The notes beneath the pieces were generated by a model, which saw only the letters and a list, made by a program, of their open reading frames with translations, was not told where the DNA came from and made no database searches. Shown in pieces: positions 55,488 to 64,000 of a stretch of DNA of 64,000 nt. Origin of the DNA: Cenococcum geophilum 1.58 (taxonomy: Eukaryota > Ascomycota > Dothideomycetes > Gloniales > Gloniaceae); assembly GCA_001692895.1 (NCBI GenBank), contig KV748181.1:1803640-1867639 (forward strand). The letters run 5' to 3'. Each line of letters starts with the position of its first letter. The stretch's first letter is position 1. Made by a program: the position numbers and the translations under genes.

Positions 55488-58400
55488 TTCTTTATATAGA
55501 ATAAACGTTATTATAGCTCTTTTAAGTCTTAGGTAGTAGCCTATTATAAAGTATACTTTAGCTATATCCGTAAGCTAAGGTGCTATTAGTGGTCTATAGG
55601 TCTTTAGGGCTTTATTTAGGATCCTATCTAGTCCTAGTACTGTATTATTTAAAAGGCAGCTAATAGTTCTAGCTATTTCTTCAGTTATTATATCACTGTT
55701 AACCCTTAGGTAAGTTACTAGTGCTTCGCCCGTAATATCGCTAAGGTTTACTAAAGCTGGTTAAGGGAAAAATCTTTCTATAAGGATCTTTGCCTTCTTA
55801 TTATTATTGTTTATAGCTAGTAATTTACCTAGTCTTTGTAGGGGCGGAAGGTATAGATCTTCTATTAGACGTTCCGCCTTTTTCTTTACCTATTTTGCTA
55901 TCCTCTAAAGACCTTTGTTATAGGGGAGGCTTAGGTTAGTAGTATGCTTATTTATAAACCGTCTCTAGCTATTTCTTACTTCTTTTTTTAGGGTATTCTT
56001 TAGCTGGTTTCTTGTGTCTTTGTATTATTTCTTGTTTTTAGGATTATGGCTACTTATATATTTTCTTCTTACTTATTATTAGCTAGTGATAAGAATTGCG
56101 TATTATACGGACTATGCGTATTACGTATAGGGGCCTAGTTTTAAGACCGGGTAGTGCTCTTCTAGCCTATTTTTAATTGCCGCCTAGATCCTTTCTAGTC
56201 TTTAGTTAATTTCCTTAGGGGTAGCTAATAAGCCTCGCTTGTTTGGTATTAGGTGGATTTCTTCTAGGTCTTAAAGTTATTGTTTAACTATGTTAAGGAA
56301 GCTGTCTATTTTAAGCTTTCTTATTGCGTATTTTTTGCTATTTAGTTGCGCCTTAATATCCAGATCTAGCTGTATCTAGATGGGGATATAGTCTAAGGCG
56401 AGTGCCTATTCTTCTTTAGGTTTATACCTTTTAAGTCTCTAGTATAGGCCTTTGTCTATAAATGTAAGGTTAATTGTACTTCTAGCGGTGCCTTGTTGCT
56501 ATATAATTGCTCTTAGGGGGGTGGCTAGCTTAAGGCCCCCGGTGTCTATAGCTTTTAGTAGGCACTCTGCCTATCGTTTAGTAGTAATATAGATACCCCC
56601 CTACCGTGGGTAGTAGAGGTTTATATCTCCTAATAGGATAAACTCTATGCCTTTGGTTTCTAGTAAGCTTATTACTAATATAATATTCTCTATTTATAGG
56701 ACCCCTTTAACCCTAGGGTTATATATATTAATAATCTATACCGGTCCCCTATATATCTAGATTGTTATTACTATAATATCTAGGTTAACTGCCTGCTATA
56801 ACTATAAGGATAGGCTAATAGCCTTGCTGATTATAAAGTATACGTGTGTAGCTGTTTTTAGTTCGTATAGGAGCTGGAATCCTTAGGGGCAGTATATTAA
56901 TTGTGTGTAGGCATTATAATACAGCTCTTATATAGCAAGGATATGGTGTTTCTCTAGGTCTAGGCTGTCTAGTAAGGGCCTTACGAGATGGTGGTTTATA
57001 TTACCGCAGTTATACTGTATAATGGATAGGTGGCGGACCCCTAGTAAGGGTCCTTTGCCTTTCCTTTATTCCTTACTTCTTCTATTTCTACTTTCTCTAG
57101 GATATTTAAAACTTCTGTCTCTTGTATCTATACCTTAGTTACTACTTATTTTATATAGAGCTTTTTATTCCCGTATCTTATGTTCCTACTAGCGCTTCTA
57201 TATCTAAATCTGTTATTATTTTCAGTTCTTTCCCTATTTTTGCTAGTTAGCTATATACCCTTTAAGAGTTGGCTATAAATGTTATGTTTACCGCGTTAAG
57301 TCTAATTCTTAATTATCCTAGTCTTAAGCTTGCTGTAGCTGTCTATAAGGGTCTTCCTATAGGGCGTCCTCTCCCTTATGTTCCCTGTGACCCTTATGTC
57401 CCTATACGGTTTAGTAATATTATACGGCGTCGCTTCTAGCCCGTTAAGGCTTGGGATGGCTAGCCTAGCCCCCTAGTATTAAAGGTAGGAAACGCTAGAA
57501 AGGTACCTGCGCCCCCCTAGCTTATCGCCTATTGTTTCTATTTATATAACTTAGCGTATAGTTATTCCTGCAGCTGTTAAGCCCTTACCTTCTATCTCCT
57601 GTATTTAATATAGTCTTCTCTTTCTTACGCCTTGTGTATACTTTGGTGGCAGTTTACGTATTTTATTTAGTCTTAATTTAAGTAATATCTTATATTATGG
57701 GGGCCTATANANTGGCCGNAGCACACCTATACTGNGTATGTGGATTAGGTNTNTCCCTATTATATANANCNATAGNATTATTNTAGGNNGAGTNTATAGT
57801 TATAGAGCCTTATATTGTATATAAGGCCATTTATAATAATACCTTTTTAGATAAGGAGTTTTTGCATTCCTAGTGTATATATGCTAATAATAAGGGAGCT
57901 ATGCGTTTGACTAGCGCCTCCCTAGCAAGTCTCTGGCGACCCTTATATTCTTTTATTATTCTCATTATATACTTAGTTTGCATTTTCCTATTATAGCTAT
58001 TGGATTTAGGTAATCTTAAGTCCTAGTATAAGGCGTTCCGTTTGTTTTACTATCTTATATATAGTTGCTATATTATCCACCTAGCGTCCCTTTTCTACCC
58101 TAAGGCTTAGGGGAACCGCTAAGACTTTAATTAGGTAATCTTTACGGAGCACTTTTATACCAATACGTTCTCCTAGCCTATCCCCTACCCTTATAGCTCG
58201 TTCCATTACCTATTAGTCCCTTAAGGTAACTCTAATATCTCCACTCCTAAGGTGTTGGACTATAATAGCGTTATAAACCTCTTTGCGAATCTTTGTAAGG
58301 ACTTCTATTTCTAATTATCCCCTAAGCCCCTCTACTTTTTCTATATTTAGTTATATTATAATTATATACCCGGATATTGTCTTTAGAGGGGTAGGTTCCT

Positions 58401-58985
58401 TATATTATAGAAGCGCAGCTATAGCGGCCTAGGTGCGGTTCGCTGGTAAGGAAGGGTTTTATTTGTTTTTAATTTTGCTTAGCTATTAGAGGATTTAATT
58501 AAGGGTTTACTAGAGGGGCACCTAAGGTTTACTAGACTAGCGGAGCCATTCTACTAGCTATATTAGTTCGTTATAGCTAACGGTTGCTCCCCTATAACTA
58601 TAGATACTAGACACGTTTAATAGGCTTTATATTTTATTAGATACCTTCTTAATAGAGGTCTTTCCGCTTTATAGTGTAGTATTCGCCCGTTCTTATTATG
58701 GAGGGCCATTGCTAGGCGTGGTTTTAGTGGACGCGCGCGAGTGTAACGGAACCTTGTAGTAGGAACTACGATGGGTTCTGTTAATAGGCTAGGTATATAG
58801 GAAATGCAAAGATAGTAGTCAATAATGTAATAACAACTGGTGGAGTGGTTGCCTAATAGATTAACTTTAATTATATTCTAAGAATCACTACAAGGAAGGA
58901 ACTATCTAGGTAGGGATTAAAGGTCCTTAAATACACAACCGTACTCCTAAAAAAGTCGTTACTCTATCTACTCTATTTGCTCTAT
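55488..58985 (-). mobile_element. Second LINE, 5' half (5' UTR, ORF1, endonuclease, RT start)
   Basis: Reverse complement of LINE copy A from about 8020 to 11583. ORF1 lies at about 57600-58700, the endonuclease at about 56350-57050 with KGIEFILLGDINLYY (catalytic Asp kept), and the RT start at about 55490-55700. It stops at ATAAAGAA, the same base where the half at 25874-28057 takes over. Ns lie at 57710-57790. It lacks the 150 bp or so that copy A has near 8170-8320. Loss of a 3' half is unusual for a LINE and is explained by later insertion, not by truncated reverse transcription. Confidence 0.85.
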
Positions 58986-59044
58986 TCGCTTTATTATAGA
59001 TCTCGTAGATTATACAGATTACATAGATTATATTACGTAACTCT

Positions 59045-59420
59045 GCTTACTATTCCTCATCATATAGTTCCACGGGTTCCATTTTGGACCGTGCTTATAT
59101 TAACTAACTAGCTTCTTTTAACTCTTCTCTAAGTAGTCGTAACATTATACTTAAAGCGTTTATAACACCATCTCCCTTCTCTTTATCTTTGTCCTTAAAG
59201 ATACCTAGTATCTCTAAGTCGTTTACTAGAGGTGTGATGTCCGTCTAATTAATTTGGTTAATATTGTTACTTATAATGCCTAAAGCACCTTCTTCTTCTT
59301 CGAAGTGTACTAAAGCAAACGTTTGATCGTCTTGCGATGTTCGCTCTACTTCTAACGCTAAGTATGCGTGTCCTATAACTTATAATAGTCTTCGAGTTCC
59401 CTAAGTAATTTGTTATAAGG
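59045..59420 (-). pseudogene. Short unrecognised coding relic
   Basis: The minus strand reads AYLALEVERTSQDDQTFALV then HFEEEEGALGIISNNIN, PLVNDLEILGIFKDKDKEKG and LSIMLRLLREELKEAS, ending near KMEPVELYDEE. Acidic and well preserved with few stops, so less mutated than its surroundings. No family recognised. Confidence 0.4.
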
Positions 59421-59429
59421 TCTTATGTT

Positions 59430-59755
59430 TAATTTGCCGCTGCGAAGCTTAATGATAAACTATCCGTCGCCTTGGCGGAACTTCGTTATTCGCGTAACGC
59501 TAAGAAGGAGGCTACTAATGCTTAATAACGGGCTCTTAATTCTCGTCTTGCTATATCCGCTTAGTTAATTTATCTTAAGAAAGTTCGTAAAAAGGGTTAT
59601 TCTAAGGAGTAGAAACTTGTAGAATAAGGTTTATAGGAACTTAGTAATAAAAGAACGGATTCTCTTCTATTAGAGAAGGGAACAACTCTAAGTAGTTTAG
59701 CAGTCGCTCTTCCTAGGTCCCCCTTAGGTAACTTATTCTTTAGTAATTCCCCTTT
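59430..59755 (+). pseudogene. Coiled-coil-like coding relic
   Basis: The plus strand reads AAAKLNDKLSVALAELRYSR then NAKKEATNA and RALNSRLAISAQLIYLKKVR, then SLLLEKGTTLSSLAVALPRS. The heptad-like Leu/Ala spacing and charged content suggest a coiled coil. It could be the tail of a transposase or a gag; not recognised. It points toward gypsy element 3, which reads the other way. Confidence 0.4.
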
Positions 59756-59759
59756 ATTA

Positions 59760-62700
59760 ATATTGCCTAACCTTTTCTCTTCTAATACTCCTGTACCTTT
59801 CTTATAGCGTTCTTTAGGTTCTCTAGTAGCTCCTAGGTAATCTCGTTATAGCCTATCTACTTTACTTTATACTATATTTTATTGTCTACGTCCTTATAAC
59901 TAACGACCTTTAAAACTTACTATTTATCTTCCTCTTATCCTCTATATATATCTGCTTTATAAACCAATGGCTTAATATTTCCGTATGCTAGCTTTAGTAT
60001 TGCGATATGCTATATAGGGTAGATCTTTATCCTAGCTAGTAGGTTTAACTTAAATATAACCAATGAAATTTTCTGCTTAATTTTAAAGGGTCCTAGTCTA
60101 ACGTGGTCTAACTTCTTACTTAGTCGTCAACTCTTAAAATTTTTGTATAGTAGCTATACTTTATCTCCCTCCTTAAGATTTAGTCCCTTAAATCTCTTAG
60201 TATCGTAGTACCTTTTTATCCTTTGCTATACCACCTTAGCTGTTTCTATAAGGTTTGCATAAAGATTTATTAAACTCTTTATTCTTTACTTAGCTATACT
60301 ACTTATCTTTTTTACTTAATATAGCGATAATAAGGTCCTTAGCTTATATCCGTAATTCGCCTTAAATAGTAACGTGCCTATTTCTTCTTATAGTGTTGCA
60401 TTATATGCAAACTGTATAACTAATAATAGTGATACTTAATTGTTTTATGCATAATTAATATAATGCCTTAGATACTGTTCTAGTGTCTAATTTAATCTTT
60501 CCGTTTAACCGTCTGTCTATAGATAATATATAATAGAAGTTGCTACTTAAACTCCTTACTCTGCTAAGAACACTTCTTAAAATGCTGCTATAAATCTTAG
60601 ATCTCTGTCCGATATAATCTTGCTTAGTACTTTATATCTTATAAACACTTCTTTAATATAGATTTTAGCGATATCTTCCGCTAATATTTCTTCTATATAT
60701 ACTATAAAGTATCCCCACTTTATAAGCTTGTCTATTATTACTAAGATCACGTTATAATCTTATCCGGTAATAGGATTTCTTAACTTTAATAACTTTATAA
60801 TAAAGTCCTATAATATAACCTCTTATAGTCTCTCTAGTATTTTAACTGGTTATAGCCCTCTATATAGCCTATGCCTTATTAGTTTATTTTTTTTAGTAAT
60901 TTAGATATTTTTTTATAACTTGCCTAGCTAGTCCCTAGATTTTATTAATAATATACTCCTTTTAAAGTCTTAATACTAAGCCTATAGCTCCGTTATGTCC
61001 TTAAGTTAGTCCTTTATAAAATAACTTAATAAACTCTTTTATAATAGCTCTTGGTACGTATATCGCTTCTTAATTTTTACACTACTCTAAGTCTAGATCC
61101 TCCGTTTATATGTTTAGAATCTTTTATATTTAATTACTCTCTAGTAATTTATAGATCTTCTCTTCTTATATTGCTATAATCTTTGGATAATTATACCTAA
61201 TTAATCTATCTGTATCCTTTTGCAGTAAAGCCCCTAATAGCTTTTTGTTGCTTTATAGTTTAGCCTTTCTGCTTAAAGCATCTACTTATGCGTTCTCTAT
61301 ACCCTTAATATACTAAATCTTAAAATAGTATTCTATAAGTATCTCCGCCTATCTAACCTATCTGTAATTAAGTTCTTTTGTTATTAGGAACCCCGTTAGG
61401 TTCTTATAATCTATCTTAACTATAAATAGTTTCTCTATATCTTATAAGAATAATCTCTATTTCCTTAATGCTATAACTATACCTAATAACTCCTTATTAT
61501 AGATATTATAGTTTAGTTCTAGTAGTGTTATCTTTTAACTATAATATGCTACTAGATACTATCTATCTTTATATTTCTATAGAAAGCACGCTCCTAGTGT
61601 ATAGTCTAATATATTTATCTTAACTATTGTCTCTAGCTATAGTTAATAGATCTTAAGAACTAGCTCCTAGGTAAACAACTACTTAATTTTCTTAAACAGT
61701 TCCCTTTATTCCTCTCCCTATACCTACAGTTCTTCTTTCTTTATTAATCTTATAAGTGGCTTAATATCCTTTAACTATTAAGCTATAAACCTTCTATAGT
61801 AATTACAGAACCCTAAAAATAACCTTAACTGCGTTATATTTTCTAGTTTTTACTAATTTACTATAGCCTTAATCTTCTTTAGATCTATACTAAGTTGGCC
61901 TAGTTTAATAATAAATTTAACAAAATTGGTCTTCCTAGTAAAGAACTTACATTTTTTAATTGCTACTAGCATCTGTTTTTTTTATAGTCTCTTTAAGACC
62001 TATTTAACGTATTCTCTATATTCTTCCTTACTTATTAAGTAGATAATAATAATATTAGGATATACTATAATAAATTTATCTAAGTACTCTCTTAATATAT
62101 TGTTAATATGCTTCTAAAACGTTGCTAGTACGTTTATAAGCCCGAATTGTATAACTAGTGGCTTATATAGTCCTTCCTTTAACCTAAAGGCTGCCTTCTA
62201 TTCGTTGCCTTTCTTAATCCTAATCTAATAGTATACCTATCTTAGATCTATCTTTATAAAGATTTGCGTATTACCAATTCTGTCTTAAATTTTACTAATT
62301 AAGGGTAAAGGATATCTATCCTTCCGAGTAATGCTATTTAACTATCTATAGTTAATGCATAGCCTAAGTTTTCCATTCTTCTTTAGTATAAATAGTACTG
62401 GATATCCTACTAATAACTGCGATAGTCTAATATATCCCTTTTAAAGATTTTCCTAAACAAACTTCTTAAGTGCTTATAACTCTTTTTCTATTAACTTATA
62501 AGTTAGGTAGAACCTTAAACTTATTTCTAGTTCTAACTCTATTTTATAATCCTATACTATATATTCTAACAGCTTTTTACTTTCTAGTAACCATAGTTTC
62601 TTACTATACTTATAGTATCTCTTTAGTATATAACTTAATCCCTAATTAGTTTCCTTATATATCGCTCCAACTTAGTACTATACTAACTTAGTTTATTATT

Positions 62701-64000
62701 ATATTTTATAGCGTTATATATTTTTAATATCGACCTAACCAGTAATCTAATTAATCTTTAGATTGTATTCTTATAACTAAGGTATTCCTAATACTGCCTT
62801 ATTATTCCCTAATAGTAATATATTAAAAAACATCTTAACTTATCTCCCTTTAATGGTTATCTAAATTAGTCCTGTTTTAAGATTAATAATGCCTCCTCTA
62901 TAGGCTATTAGATCTCCTAAAATTGTTACTAATAGATAAGGGTGCTCTTTTTGCCTATATAGTAGCCTCATCCTTTTAACTGCTATTAGTAAGATATGGT
63001 TTTATATTACTTTACTATCTACTCACACTTTAAACTATTAATCTTGCCAATTAACTTTTAGGTTTAGGTATTATCCTTAAATTCCTTTAAGGGTCTAAGG
63101 CTCTACTATTGGCTCCCTCTGGTCCTATAGGCCTCTACTTTTCCTAACTATTAGCTGCTTAATTCTATTGCGCTTAGTTTATTTTTTAGCTAATGCCTAG
63201 TTTATTTCTTATCTTTAATATACTATAGATACGTATTTTCTAGGCATTCCCACTACTATTATCCGTCTAAGTATTCTTCCGTAAGAAATTTTCCTAGTTA
63301 AAGTATTAAATCTCCTTCCTCTTAGACTTCTGCTGAATACTAGCTGTGTATATACTTAGCATTCCTATACTATTGTTTATCTATTATCCAGTATATCCTT
63401 ATAGGGTATTTCTAATTCTTTTCCTTTAAATTCTTATATATTTCGTATATGTTATCCATATATACAATCTATAATAGCATATAGTATGCCAAGTGCTTTG
63501 GGTTAACTCTTAGCTTATCTTTATCCTTAAGTTTAAACCTTTATCGTGCTAATCTAAACGTTATAGCTTTATTCGTGGGTACTAAAATGCGTCTCTTACT
63601 TCTCTAGTCCTCTAATTATTTCTCTAGATCCGTTAATATTATAATTAAGGCTCCCTTAATATAATTTATTGCTTTTTCCATAATTAGGTAGTCTTAGATA
63701 ACTTTTTTATCTAACTATATATAGAAATCTTCCCACTCGTTATTATGTCGTTGCCTATACTACTTTTAGTATAGCTGCTAGAGTATATACAGTCTATCTA
63801 TAAAGAAGTATCTTCTTATTACTACGTTATAACAGCCTTTTATATATCGTTCTTTAAACCTAGTTAAAATCCCTAGATCCTCTTTATTTTCTAGTTTAGT
63901 AAGCTACTTAGCTCTTAGTATGCCTATTTTTAGCCTATTAGTAATTCTTTATATAGGTGCTCTATCCCTTATACGACCTAGTATACTAGATCTTATATCT
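59760..64000 (-). pseudogene. Ty3/gypsy element 3 pol relic with chromodomain, truncated by the window edge
   Basis: Read leftward from 64000. Protease-like region: EHPYLLVTILGDLIAYRGG (about 62900), NNKAVLGIPQL. RT (about 61900-62560): GKLRLCINYRQLNSIT-like block, YPLPLISKIQDRIGN, AAFRLKEGLYKPLVIQFGLI, and VYPNIIII where YxDD was (both Asp gone). RNase H (about 61250-61700): IVIKDSALGACFIQKY, YNIYNKELLGIVIALRK. Integrase (about 60330-60950): ISDRDLRFI with Asp kept, QTDGQTERLN. Then KISLVIFKLNLLARIKIYPI and a chromodomain VLKVVSYKDVDNKI*YKVK (about 59860-59920) with IGYNEIT*EL. Chromodomains direct chromovirus integrases to heterochromatin. Stops at Gln/Trp positions; gag lies outside. Confidence 0.85.

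Overview
The window looks like a transposon graveyard from a filamentous ascomycete (Pezizomycotina). Every recognisable protein belongs to a fungal transposon family: Fot1/pogo, hAT, Tad-like LINE, Ty3/gypsy and Plavaka. Almost every one carries in-frame TAG/TAA stops where the family has Gln or Trp, and catalytic Asp codons have often become Asn. These are C-to-T/G-to-A changes on either strand, the mark of repeat-induced point mutation (RIP), in very TA-rich DNA. I found no intact host gene, tRNA, rRNA, CRISPR array or bacterial-type signal. Runs of N fall inside repeats.

Layout. 1-7.6 kb: a pogo relic (-) next to a hAT relic (-) that is split in two by a polyadenylated LINE-like element (+), with a 12-bp target-site duplication. 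8.0-13.7 kb: LINE copy A (+), with ORF1 zinc knuckles and an endonuclease-reverse transcriptase ORF2. 15.3-22.1 kb: Ty3/gypsy element 1 (+), whose RNase H is cut by a 1,858-bp non-coding element with terminal inverted repeats. 22.5-25.9 kb: gypsy element 2 (+), cut in its RT. 25.9-28.06 and 55.49-59.0 kb: the 3' and 5' halves of a second, minus-strand LINE.

The main result is what separates these LINE halves. They meet at the same homologous base of copy A, so the 27.4 kb between them (28058-55487) appears to have entered at one point. Its two ends form imperfect inverted repeats, and the left one differs from the end of the 1,858-bp element only by transitions over 12 bases. Both ends also carry subterminal repeats with a TTGAC(AC)GCAATTA core. 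Inside are a Plavaka (CACTA-like) transposase relic, a SNF2-type helicase relic, two unrecognised relics (one over 5 kb), many minisatellites, a SINE-like copy and a gag-only LTR retrotransposon with matching LTRs and an ATAG duplication. I propose a degraded giant Plavaka-type element, with the 1,858-bp element as a small non-autonomous relative. This is inference from sequence reading; no alignment or search was run.

59.0-64.0 kb: two small unrecognised relics, then gypsy element 3 (-), with chromodomain, integrase, RNase H, RT and protease, running off the window edge.

Inferred order of insertion: LINE into hAT; minus-strand LINE into gypsy 2; the 27.4-kb segment into that LINE; the LTR element and the SINE-like copy into the 27.4-kb segment; and the 1,858-bp element into gypsy 1. 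Pseudogene limits are approximate because the frames were followed by eye through stops.
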